Source: Puniceicoccales bacterium
GTDB taxonomy: Bacteria > Verrucomicrobiota > Verrucomicrobiia > Opitutales > JAIRLG01
Assembly (NCBI GenBank): GCA_031278595.1
Contig: JAITKE010000064.1
Location: forward strand, 1 to 9,715
Length of the DNA: 9,715 nucleotides
Reading direction: 5' to 3'
The notes under the pieces were generated by a model. That model was given only the letters and a program-made list of their open reading frames with translations. It was not told where the DNA came from and searched no databases. Each line of letters starts with the position of its first letter. The stretch's first letter is position 1. This document shows positions 1-5,632 of this stretch, piece after piece. A program made the translations under genes and the position numbers.

Positions 1-2
1 GG

Positions 3-29
3 TTGACGCGCGGCGCAGCCGCGCGCCAA
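3..29. repeat. GC-rich hairpin with GCA triloop at the window edge, possible cut-off element
   Basis: Positions 7-14 (CGCGCGGC) and 18-25 (GCCGCGCG) form a perfect 8-bp stem around a GCA loop. One mismatch further out, TTG at 3-5 pairs with CAA at 27-29. The style (GC-rich stem, 3-nt loop) matches the internal hairpins of the cloverleaf elements elsewhere in the window, so this may be the right part of one cut by the window boundary. The rest of the element cannot be seen. Confidence 0.45.
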
Positions 30-67
30 CGGGCCGTTGCGCTGGGAAGTTTTCCGACGGACGATTT

Positions 68-187
68 TTTTGGGGCGATGGCCCCTTTGCGGAGCAAAGT
101 CGGCCTTTTTTGAAAAAAAGGCCGGGGTCGGCGGAGCCGCGGGGCGTCCCGCCCCGCGGGCTCCGTCGACGGGCCATCGCCCCAAAA
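68..187. repeat. Three-hairpin palindromic element, type 1, copy A
   Basis: The outer stem is 17 bp: 68-84 (TTTTGGGGCGATGGCCC) pairs with 171-187. Inside are three hairpins: CTTTGC/GCAAAG with a GGA loop (85-99); CGGCC plus a T-run pairing with an A-run plus GGCCG (101-124); and a long one, 127-146 with 150-170, containing one mismatch and one bulge. Copy B at 6024-6147 has the same outer stem core and a long hairpin that differs only in one loop base, while its middle hairpin is unrelated in sequence but still folds. No coding function is visible. The flanks are non-coding. Confidence 0.85.
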
Positions 188-400
188 CCCCCTCATCACC
201 CCGGTCTCTACTCTTCACGCCTAAAATTCACCGCCCCTATTTCCTCGCACCAAAAAAATTCACCGCCCCTTGCTTTCCATACCCGGCAGGCTTCTTCATC
301 AATGTTCCGAAGAATCAACGGGACTTCCTCCCGCAAGCCCCCACCGCGAAAAGGCTTGTCATGATGAGGAAAAGCGCAGGATGTGGGGCCGAGTGGCTTT
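188..400. other. Gene-free spacer before the tRNAs, with a short direct repeat
   Basis: No credible coding region was found. Frames open here run on through the tRNAs and have atypical composition. A 16-bp direct repeat (AAAATTCACCGCCCCT) occurs at 223-238 and 255-270, offset 32 nt, resembling the degenerate tandem repeats that border other elements in this window. The tRNA promoter should lie in the last part of this spacer. TTGTCA at 356-361 could be a -35 box, but no convincing -10 box follows. Confidence 0.5.
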
Positions 401-486
401 GCCCTGGTGGCGGAATGGTAGACGCTGAGGACTTAAAATCCTTTGTCCGCAAGGACGTGCGGGTTCGAGTCCCGCCCTGGGCACCA
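401..486 (+). tRNA. tRNA-Leu (anticodon UAA)
   Basis: This is a class II tRNA with a long variable arm. The acceptor is 401-407 with 476-482. The D-stem is GCG/CGC at 410-412 and 423-425. The anticodon stem is 427-431/439-443 with loop CTTAAAA, giving anticodon TAA at 434-436. The variable hairpin is GTCC-GCAA-GGAC and the T-arm is GCGGG-TTCGAGT-CCCGC. The discriminator A is at 483 and CCA is encoded at 484-486. One oddity is that acceptor position 5 is a T opposite T (405/478), so the stem has a U-U mismatch. The next tRNA starts 17 nt downstream, so both are probably co-transcribed. Confidence 0.96.
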
Positions 487-503
487 GGCCGCTCATGTCC
501 GCG

Positions 504-580
504 CGGGATGTAGCTCAGCCTGGCAGAGCGCTACGTTCGGGACGTAGATGTCGCTGGTTCGAATCCAGTCATCCCGACCA
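504..580 (+). tRNA. tRNA-Pro (anticodon CGG)
   Basis: The acceptor CGGGATG (504-510) pairs perfectly with CATCCCG (570-576). The anticodon stem CTACG/CGTAG encloses loop TTCGGGA, giving anticodon CGG at 538-540. The T-arm carries GGTTCGAATCC. Discriminator A is at 577 and CCA is encoded at 578-580. The first base pair C1-G72 is the known hallmark of bacterial tRNA-Pro. It lies just before an A+T-richer ORF, a typical setting for acquired DNA, but no repeat of its 3' end was found downstream. Confidence 0.96.
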
Positions 581-619
581 TTCTCCAGAGCCCCTCGAAA
601 GCGTGATTTTACATAAAAA

Positions 620-648
620 TTGCTTGTCGCGGCCACCAGGTATATTAT
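620..648 (+). promoter_or_regulatory. Sigma70-like promoter for the 687-1097 ORF
   Basis: TTGCTT at 620-625 and TATTAT at 643-648 are separated by 17 nt, close to the sigma70 consensus. Transcription would start at about 655, which places the first ATG of the ORF (654) upstream of or at the start point and favours the internal ATG at 687 (or 678) for translation. This is prediction from sequence only. Confidence 0.55.
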
Positions 649-686
649 AGGATATGAGAATGTTTTGTCTGGGTGAAATGGGAATT

Positions 687-1097
687 ATGTCTATAACCTT
701 GGGAAAAGTGACGTTGGAGGTATTAAGGGATCTGCTCAACGATGAGTTCTATCTGAGCAGAAGGTACCACACGGATCCTGCATCCAAGGAACTTTTTGAG
801 GCCCTCAGGGTTAGTAACTCGTCTGCCTACTTTGATGGTAAGGGCAATATATTCCCGTGGAAATACATAGACGATAAATTGAACGAAATCAACGGTACGC
901 CGGAAATAGAGGAGTGCATCAAGAAGTTGTTTGATCCGCGCTGTTTTGACGAAAACGAACGCCGCCGTAAGAAGTTCGAGGAAATGATCGTTGGTTTCAA
1001 TGAGTATCTGGTGCGCGATGGCTTGGTGGTAGTTGTCGAGGCAAATGATGAAGTCGCCATAAGAACTGTTGGAGATAAGGTATCTGAAAACACATAG
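687..1097 (+). CDS. Hypothetical protein, A+T-richer than its surroundings
   Basis: The frame is open from 654 (147 codons). I favour ATG 687 (136 aa, beginning MSITLGKV), because the promoter at 620-648 would start transcription at about 655 and GGGA lies just upstream; 678 is also possible. The protein is charged, with no signal peptide or membrane segment. The middle part (GNIFPWKYIDDKLNEINGTP, then an acidic/basic helix) ends in a short beta-like stretch (GLVVVVEANDEVAIRTV). By impression only, this recalls N-terminal modules of abortive-infection or other defence proteins in which an effector domain follows, but here the frame stops straight after. Its base and codon use differ from the neighbours and it sits behind two tRNAs, which suggests transfer. 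No family is assigned. It could be a truncated gene. Confidence 0.6.
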   Translation: MSITLGKVTLEVLRDLLNDEFYLSRRYHTDPASKELFEALRVSNSSAYFDGKGNIFPWKYIDDKLNEINGTPEIEECIKKLFDPRCFDENERRRKKFEEMIVGFNEYLVRDGLVVVVEANDEVAIRTVGDKVSENT

Positions 1098-1129
1098 CGA
1101 CGCCACCGGATGCGTCTGTCTTTAGATTT

Positions 1130-1174
1130 TTAGGATTTTGGGAATTCGATCCCCAGGATGATGGGATGCAGATT
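1130..1174 (-). pseudogene. Relic of the 3' end of a second ketoacyl-synthase gene
   Basis: Read on the minus strand, 1162-1139 encodes IILGIEFP, followed by K, S and a stop at 1130. The intact OleA-like gene ends IILGIEFP, Q, L, S, stop (encoded at 1325-1302 onward). Over these eight codons the two DNA stretches differ at five bases, all in third codon positions, which is the pattern of diverged coding sequence rather than chance. Upstream of the relic the similarity quickly fades. It lies 163 nt from the matching end of the intact gene, on the same strand. It is probably the leftover of a tandem duplicate. Confidence 0.55.
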
Positions 1175-1289
1175 TGCGAAAGGGCAGGGAGAATATTGCT
1201 TCTTCGATATTTTACGAGGACTGTGACGACTCTGTTCTCTGTACTGTGGAATATAACTTTTAGGAGAGCTGCGCGTATGGGATGCCGCT
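1175..1289. other. Non-coding spacer downstream of the OleA-like gene
   Basis: This stretch is A+T-richer than the genes on its right, and I see no credible ORF or clear terminator. It separates the intact OleA-like stop codon from the relic gene end and is probably decayed sequence. Confidence 0.4.
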
Positions 1290-2342
1290 TTATGAGAGCT
1301 GGGGAAACTCTATCCCCAGAATGATGGACTGGAGTCCGCTGCCGATGCCCAGGAGGGCTACGCGGTCGCCGGGGTGGAAATGGCCCTGTTCTTGGGCGAT
1401 GGAAAGGGTGATGGGCAGCGCGGCGGAGCCGGTATTGCCCAGGAGGGGGAAGGTTGAAAAGTCCTTCGAAAGGTCCAGGCCGAGGGCATCGTAGAGCCGG
1501 GCCCGGTGGCGCTGGCCGACCTGGTGGGTGAGGAAGTGCTGGATACTGCCGGGCTCCCAGCGGGTTGAACGGAGAAAATTTTCCCAATTGCGCCGGGCCA
1601 GGTCGATGCCGGCCCGCAACAGGGCCTCGGAATCGGTCAGCATCTGCCAGGAGGCATCCTCCGCCAACCCGCCCTCGCAGAGCCGGCAGGCGGCGGTGTC
1701 CGCCAGCGCGGAGGCGGCGACGAGGTACGGGGCCTCCGGTGCGGCGGAGCGGGGGGACAGGAGCAGGGCGACGGCGGCGGAGCCCAGGCTCAGGTTGGCA
1801 AAAAGACGCTTGAACTGCCGCCGGTCGAGGGCGGGATTCTTCGCCTCCCGCAGCGTCGACTCCAGCAGCGGCCGGTGGTTCTCGCCGGAGACGATGAGGG
1901 CCGAGCGGATCTGGCCGCTTTCGATCTGGCTGGCCGCCAGCCACAGGGCATTGAGCACCCCCAGGCAGGCGTTGGACAGGTCGAAGGCCTGGGTGTGGGG
2001 GGAGAGCGAGAGGAGATGATGGACGTAGGAGGCGGTGGCGGGCTCCAGGCGGTCGCGGCAGACGGCGGCGTGGATCAGGAGGTCGAGGGCGTCCGGGGCC
2101 AGCCCGGGATGGCCCTCGAAGAGGGCCTGAGCGGCGCAGCCGCTCGCTCGCGAAGCGAGCATCCCGGGCGGCCAGAGGCGACGCTCCCGAATACCGGTCA
2201 TCAGCTCCAGGCGCCCCGCCGAGAGGTGGAATCGCCCATAGGCCTCGGCCAGTTCCTCCTCCAGCTCCGCCGAGGTCCTGATCTCCGGCGGCAGGACGTG
2301 GCTCAGTGCCCGGAGAGCGACGCCGGAAAAGGAGGCTTGCAT
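1290..2342 (-). CDS. oleA: OleA-like beta-ketoacyl-ACP synthase III (thiolase fold)
   Basis: It has 350 aa, the normal family length. The KAS III triad is visible: Cys126 in DLSNACLG, His273 in LTHQVG, Asn303 in LGNTGSAALP. The C-terminal signature DRVALLGIGSGL is present. CRDRLEPATAS (Glu100) matches the segment of OleA that carries its catalytic glutamate, so I prefer OleA (Claisen condensation of two acyl-CoAs, the first step of long-chain olefin synthesis) over FabH of fatty acid initiation. No oleB, oleC or oleD gene is in the window, so the role is inferred. Start ATG 2342 has no clear Shine-Dalgarno sequence, but a stop lies just upstream in frame. The upstream gene overlaps it by 40 nt, suggesting translational coupling. 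Residues about 57-82 are encoded by a palindromic repeat (2097-2173). Confidence 0.8.
   Translation of the reverse strand: MQASFSGVALRALSHVLPPEIRTSAELEEELAEAYGRFHLSAGRLELMTGIRERRLWPPGMLASRASGCAAQALFEGHPGLAPDALDLLIHAAVCRDRLEPATASYVHHLLSLSPHTQAFDLSNACLGVLNALWLAASQIESGQIRSALIVSGENHRPLLESTLREAKNPALDRRQFKRLFANLSLGSAAVALLLSPRSAAPEAPYLVAASALADTAACRLCEGGLAEDASWQMLTDSEALLRAGIDLARRNWENFLRSTRWEPGSIQHFLTHQVGQRHRARLYDALGLDLSKDFSTFPLLGNTGSAALPITLSIAQEQGHFHPGDRVALLGIGSGLQSIILGIEFPQLS
2097..2173. repeat. Three-hairpin palindromic element, type 2, inside the OleA-like CDS
   Basis: The outer stem is GGCC-a-GCCCGGGATG (2097-2111) with CATCCCGGGC-GGCC (2160-2173), 14 pairs and one bulge. The inner hairpins are GGCCCTC/GAGGGCC with loop GAA (2111-2127), GAGCGGC/GCCGCTC with loop GCA (2129-2145) and GCTCGC/GCGAGC with loop GAA (2146-2160). 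It is nearly identical to the intergenic copy at 3067-3145, differing by a few substitutions and two single-base gaps. On the minus strand it is read through in frame as residues W57 to A82 of the ketoacyl synthase. Confidence 0.88.
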
Positions 2343-2773
2343 GCGCTCGAAGGACGGTCTTCAACTGAGGAGAGACTGGCCTCCTCTTCCCGCCGGATGA
2401 AGGCGACCCGCAGGACGGATACGTGCCCCGGGGACTCCACTCGCTCGCCGCGGAGCCGTACCCGCCGGCCGAGCCAGGCCCCGAGCCCCTCCCGGGGCAG
2501 TGGAAATCGACTGAAGTCCAATGCGATCATCGGATGGCCGTGGGCATCGAAGAGCCAGTAGTCCCTTCCGGCCCGACCGGAGCTCCATCCCCAGGCCTTC
2601 GGTTGGCGGAGTATCCCGACCAGCTCCTCGCTGAGGGTGGGACTGATCGGCAGGCGGGATTGGTAGTCGTAGACCGCCCGATGCCGCCGCTGCGGGCCCA
2701 GCCGCTCCGCTCCGAGGCCCAATGGGCAGATGAGAAGAGCCAATGCCCAGCGGCCGTACCGTTGCCAATCCAT
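2303..2773 (-). CDS. Hypothetical exported protein overlapping the OleA-like gene
   Basis: It has 156 aa from ATG 2773. A longer version would begin at TTG 2809. I prefer 2773 because it places MDWQRYGRWALALLICPLGLGA, a basic start followed by a hydrophobic stretch, at the N-terminus like a Sec signal peptide. Codon third positions are G/C-rich as in the neighbouring genes, which supports real coding. The centre has an aromatic-rich segment (GRDYWLFDAHGHPMIALDF) and then a short beta-rich stretch (WLGRRVRLRGERVE, VSVLRVAFIRRE), which could be a small OB- or SH3-like barrel; this is only an impression from the pattern. The last 13 codons overlap the start of the OleA-like gene, so both are probably on one transcript. 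The family is not recognised. Confidence 0.6.
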   Translation of the reverse strand: MDWQRYGRWALALLICPLGLGAERLGPQRRHRAVYDYQSRLPISPTLSEELVGILRQPKAWGWSSGRAGRDYWLFDAHGHPMIALDFSRFPLPREGLGAWLGRRVRLRGERVESPGHVSVLRVAFIRREEEASLSSVEDRPSSACKPPFPASLSGH

Positions 2774-3066
2774 GCCCCGGCAGGGAGCGAAATATCCCCG
2801 CCACGTCAACAGCGATTCCGCCGTGCCCGGCTGCCGGCTTCTCCCGAAGCTTATCGGATCAAGGGAGATGGGCTCGAGGGAACAGATGGCTCGGGCGTAG
2901 CCAGGAGCCCCTCTGGGTGTCCAGAGGCGGCTCGGTGTTTTGGTAGCCGAGAACAGCGGCCCTGGGTCTGGGCAATTGAGGGGCGGTTGACTCTGGGTCT
3001 GGGAGCGGTGGCTTTAGATTTTTGGCCGTTGGGGATGAGAGAATGCTTTGGGAGGCTCTTGTCCTG
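2774..3066. other. Gene-free region upstream of the hypothetical gene
   Basis: I found no credible gene. Open frames here are by-products of high G+C and run through repeats. There is a degenerate direct repeat (CTGGGTCTGGG at 2962-2972 and 2993-3003, offset 31 nt), similar in character to the tandem repeats beside other elements. The promoter for the 2773-1290 pair should lie here, but no convincing one was seen. Confidence 0.45.
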
Positions 3067-3145
3067 GGCCGGCCCGGGATGGCCCTCGAAGAGGGCCAGG
3101 AGCGGCGCAGCCGCTCGCTCGCGAAGCGAGCATCCCGGGCCGGCC
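3067..3145. repeat. Three-hairpin palindromic element, type 2, intergenic copy
   Basis: The ends form a perfect 15-bp stem: GGCCGGCCCGGGATG (3067-3081) with CATCCCGGGCCGGCC (3131-3145). Three hairpins lie inside: GGCCCTC/GAGGGCC, loop GAA (3081-3097); GAGCGGC/GCCGCTC, loop GCA (3100-3116); GCTCGC/GCGAGC, loop GAA (3117-3131). It is almost the same sequence as 2097-2173 within the OleA-like gene, with a more perfect outer stem. The next element begins 10 nt to the right. Confidence 0.9.
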
Positions 3146-3155
3146 AGCCTGCGGG

Positions 3156-3271
3156 TTTGGTGGCGCTGTCTTTGGCTCCCGAAGGGAGCTGGCCCGCTGC
3201 GCGGGCCCCCAGCGCCGGAGGAGGGAAGAGAAGCTTCCCTCCTCCGGCGCTGCAAAGACAGCGCCACAAAA
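3156..3271 (+). repeat. Three-hairpin palindromic element, type 3, copy A
   Basis: The outer stem is 3156-3174 with 3253-3271 (core TGGCGCTGTCTTTG / CAAAGACAGCGCCA, 18 pairs and one mismatch). Hairpins in order are: short GCTCCC/GGGAGC, loop GAA (3175-3189); middle GGCCCGC/GCGGGCC, loop TGC (3191-3207); long perfect 19-bp stem 3210-3228 with 3234-3252. Copies are at 4951-5054 (same orientation) and 8894-8998 (reverse orientation), and a relative is at 8653-8749. It lies between pheS and the hypothetical gene. Confidence 0.9.
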
Positions 3272-3443
3272 ATGCCTCACCTCCAGCTGAACAGCCCAGC
3301 TGCGGAAACATCCGTCCACTGCAGGCGGATGTGGCCTTCCCTGTTTTACCCGAGCAGCAGGGAGGTTCCTGGAGCGTAATAGAAATCCCCAGCCAAAAAG
3401 AAATCTCGAGCCAGAAAGGGGAAAGCGCCTGAGGGACAAATCT
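3272..3443. other. Spacer downstream of pheS
   Basis: No gene was seen. Small inverted repeats are present (CATCCG at 3309-3314 with CGGATG at 3326-3331). The only terminator candidate is the hairpin at the pheS stop codon, listed separately. Confidence 0.4.
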
Positions 3444-3450
3444 TCAGGCG
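3426..3450 (-). terminator. Possible terminator hairpin at the pheS stop codon
   Basis: CGCCTGA (reading 3450-3444 on the minus strand) pairs with TCAGGCG (3432-3426) across an 11-nt loop and is followed by CTTTCCCCTTTCT. The stem includes the pheS stop codon. The pyrimidine tract is not a clean U-run, so this is a weak candidate for an intrinsic terminator. Confidence 0.35.
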
Positions 3451-4784
3451 AACTGCCGGAGGAAGCGCCAGTCGTTGCGGGTGAAGTGCCGGATGTCGTC
3501 GATGCCGTAGAGGAACATCGCGATGCGCTCCAGCCCCAAAGCGAAGGCAAAGCCCGTCCACTGTTCCGGATCGTAGTCCACGGCCCGGAATACCTCCGGA
3601 TCCACCAGCCCGCAGCCGATGATCTCCACCCACTGCCCGCTGAGCTTGCCCAGCGAGGGGGAGCAGACATCCAGCTCGAAACTGGGCTCGGTGAAGGGAA
3701 AAAAGCTCGGCCGCAGGCGCATTTGCACCTGGGTGCCCAGGAGCTCCTGGAGGAAGAAGAAGAGCGTGTTCCTCAGGTCCGCCACCGTAACCTTTCGGTC
3801 GACGTAAAGCCCCTCGTACTGATGGAAGTTCGCGCTGTGGGTCGCATCGTTGGCGTCGCGCCGAAAGACACGGCCCGGGGAGACGATGCGGAGGGGCGGC
3901 TTTTCCGCCAGCATCGTGCGGATCTGGACCGTCGAGGTCTGGGAGCGCAGGATGTGACGCTCGGTCTTATCGCCCTCCCGCCGGCGAGGGACGTTGCCCA
4001 CTTCCAAGTCCCGCGGGAGGTAGAAGGTATCCTGCTCGTCCCGGGCCGGGTGCTCGGGCGGCGTGTTCAGCGCATCGAAGCAGAACCATTCGGTCTCGAT
4101 CTCGCTGCCCTCGGCGAGGCTATAGCCCAGGCGCTGGAAAATCGCGTCGATGCGCCGGCGCAGCCGGGTCAGGGGATGGAGCGTGCCGTTGGCCGCCAGC
4201 CGTGGGCGGAGGGTGAGGTCGATGGGGGGCGGGAGCTGCCGCCGCCGGGCCTCCCGCTCCAGCTCCTGCCGCCTGTGGTCGAACAGCTCTTCGAGGGCAG
4301 TTTTGAGCGCATTGATCCTCTGGCCGAAGGCCGGCCGCTGCTCCGGTGCCTGGCTCTGGATATTTTTGACCAGCGCCCGTACCGGCCCCTGAGGGCCCAG
4401 GAAGCGCGCCTTGCAGCTCTCCCAGTCCGGGCGCCTGTGGACGGTGGCCAGCTCCTGCCGGGCCTGGTCGATGAGTTCTTCCATGGGATGTTCCTGTAAA
4501 TACTGGGCGATGAGCCTCTGGAGCGGCGAGCCGGGGGCCAGCGAGGCGCTGACTTCCGCCAACGATTGGCGCAGGCCCTCGTCCGTGCCCAGCTGCCGCA
4601 GCCGGCTTCTCAGCCGCTCCTCCAGGCCTTCCGGCGAGGACGCTTCGCTCGGCGATTCCGCAAAAGACGAGGGCGCCTGGGCCGGGACCTCCCCTTCCCC
4701 CACCTGTCCGGCCCGTCGGTTGCGCTCCGCCTGGGCGAAGAGGTGGTCGATCAGGGCCTTCCGGCGCTCGTGTTCATCGGACAT
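3444..4784 (-). CDS. pheS: Phenylalanyl-tRNA synthetase alpha subunit, with N-terminal extension
   Basis: This is the catalytic alpha subunit of the (alpha-beta)2 enzyme that charges tRNA-Phe in the cytoplasm. The class II motifs are clear: HPLTRLRRRIDAIF near residue 202 (motif 1 region), HILRSQTSTVQIRTM near 277 and RVFRRDANDATHSANFHQYEG (motif 2), and GFAFALGLERIAMFLYGIDDIR near 410 (motif 3). At 446 aa it is about 100 residues longer than usual. The usual start corresponds to Met101 (ATG at 4484), which has AGGA 7 nt upstream, whereas ATG 4784 has no evident Shine-Dalgarno sequence. The extra 100 codons have strongly G/C-rich third positions, so they look translated, either as an extension or as an upstream frame. 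No pheT follows; a repeat region does. rplT lies 407 nt upstream, with an element between them. Confidence 0.95.
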   Translation of the reverse strand: MSDEHERRKALIDHLFAQAERNRRAGQVGEGEVPAQAPSSFAESPSEASSPEGLEERLRSRLRQLGTDEGLRQSLAEVSASLAPGSPLQRLIAQYLQEHPMEELIDQARQELATVHRRPDWESCKARFLGPQGPVRALVKNIQSQAPEQRPAFGQRINALKTALEELFDHRRQELEREARRRQLPPPIDLTLRPRLAANGTLHPLTRLRRRIDAIFQRLGYSLAEGSEIETEWFCFDALNTPPEHPARDEQDTFYLPRDLEVGNVPRRREGDKTERHILRSQTSTVQIRTMLAEKPPLRIVSPGRVFRRDANDATHSANFHQYEGLYVDRKVTVADLRNTLFFFLQELLGTQVQMRLRPSFFPFTEPSFELDVCSPSLGKLSGQWVEIIGCGLVDPEVFRAVDYDPEQWTGFAFALGLERIAMFLYGIDDIRHFTRNDWRFLRQFA

Positions 4785-4893
4785 GGCATTCAGGGCAAAT
4801 GCTCAGGCCTGGGGAAGGTAAAGCCGAGGTGGGCTCCGGTGTGGGGAAAATTTTCCACCCCAGCTCGACCGATTCTCGTTCATCGGACATGGC
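4772..4893. repeat. 16-bp direct repeat at the pheS start (4772-4787 and 4878-4893)
   Basis: GTTCATCGGACATGGC occurs at 4772-4787, where it covers the first codons of pheS (MSDE), and again at 4878-4893, 106 nt away. The second copy also offers an ATG (4890) followed by MSDE, but in another frame. That frame runs 38 codons and stops at 4774, overlapping the pheS start codon. No clear ribosome binding site precedes ATG 4890. Confidence 0.6.
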
Positions 4894-4950
4894 GTGGGTC
4901 ATCTAGGTGTGGAAAAAGATGGGAGCTTCGCTCCGGCCGAGGGAAGGATT

Positions 4951-5054
4951 TGGCGCTGTCTTTGGCTCCCTCCGGGAGCGGCCCGCTGCGCGGGCCCCCA
5001 GCGCCGGAGGGGAGCAGGGCCCCTGCCCCCTCCGGCGCTGCAAAGACAGCGCCA
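4951..5054 (+). repeat. Three-hairpin palindromic element, type 3, copy B, between rplT and pheS
   Basis: The outer stem is TGGCGCTGTCTTTG (4951-4964) with its perfect complement at 5041-5054. Hairpins: GCTCCC/GGGAGC with loop TCC (4965-4979); GGCCCGC/GCGGGCC with loop TGC (4980-4996); a long one, CAGCGCCGGAGGGG (4999-5012) with CCCCTCCGGCGCTG (5027-5040), with an extra small inner stem. It sits in the middle of what should be one operon, so on the minus-strand transcript it would form a large RNA structure. Just outside, GGAGC-TTC-GCTCC (4922-4934) is another triloop hairpin. Confidence 0.9.
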
Positions 5055-5191
5055 GACACCCCTGAAATGCGGCCCGGCGAGGAATGCCCCCCATCTCCGC
5101 TTCCCCCGCTTCTTTCGCCTCACCTTCCCGTCCGGTTTGGGGCCCGCCGGCCCGTAGAACTCGGGAACTGGGCCTGACTTCGTCCCCCATT
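5055..5191. other. Spacer between rplT and the element
   Basis: It is G+C-rich and I see no ORF, terminator or promoter in it. Confidence 0.35.
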
Positions 5192-5572
5192 TCACCGGGC
5201 CTCGGCCGGGGTGATTCCCGGCAAAACTTCCCGTACCCGGGTGACCACTCGGGCGAAGGCCTCCGGATCGTGGAGGGCCAGCTCGCTGAGGGATTTGCGG
5301 TCCAGTTGGATTTGGGCGGCCTTCAGGCCGGCGATGAAGCGGCAGTAGGGCAGGCCGAAGGGCCGGCAGGCGGCGTTGAGGCGCACGATCCACAGCTGGC
5401 GCATCTCGGTCTTGCGCTTCCGCCGGTCGCGGTAGGCGAACTGACCGGCCCGCCGCCAGGCCTCCCGGGCGTAGCGGAAGAGGCGGGACTTGTTCCCGAA
5501 ATAGCCCCGGGTCGCCTTCAGCATCCTCCTCCGGCGCCGATGGGTCGCTCCTGCGTGGGTCGCTCTTGGCAT
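5192..5572 (-). CDS. rplT: 50S ribosomal protein L20
   Basis: It has 126 aa, close to the usual 115-120. L20 binds 23S rRNA and is needed early in assembly of the large subunit. The family pattern is clear: a basic N-terminal tail (HRRRRRMLKATRGYFGNKSRLFRYA), then QFAYRDRRKRKTEMRQLWIVRLNAACR and YCRFIAGLKAAQIQLDRKSLSELAL. Start ATG 5572 is supported by AAGGAG about 6 nt upstream on the minus strand. rpmI ends 60 nt upstream, the usual rpmI-rplT order. Elsewhere L20 represses this operon through the leader RNA; whether that holds here cannot be seen, as the usual infC is absent upstream. Confidence 0.97.
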   Translation of the reverse strand: MPRATHAGATHRRRRRMLKATRGYFGNKSRLFRYAREAWRRAGQFAYRDRRKRKTEMRQLWIVRLNAACRPFGLPYCRFIAGLKAAQIQLDRKSLSELALHDPEAFARVVTRVREVLPGITPAEAR

Positions 5573-5632
5573 GTGCTTCTCCTTTTATCCTAGTGTGAGA
5601 CCCGCCTTTCCCCTCGCTGGGTCAGAAATGTC

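Noticed and set aside
37..513. Open frame across the left element and into tRNA-Leu
   Set aside because: It overlaps a solid tRNA gene and a palindromic repeat, and its composition is not protein-like.
581..1174. Integrative element attached to tRNA-Pro
   Set aside because: No repeat of the tRNA 3' end and no integrase were found. Only composition and position suggest transfer.
997..2364. 455-codon minus-strand frame overlapping the OleA-like gene
   Set aside because: It is out of frame with the KAS III motifs, and its Pro/Arg/Gly composition marks it as a shadow.
3486..4499. 337-codon plus-strand frame opposite pheS
   Set aside because: pheS is unmistakable on the other strand, and this frame resembles no known protein.
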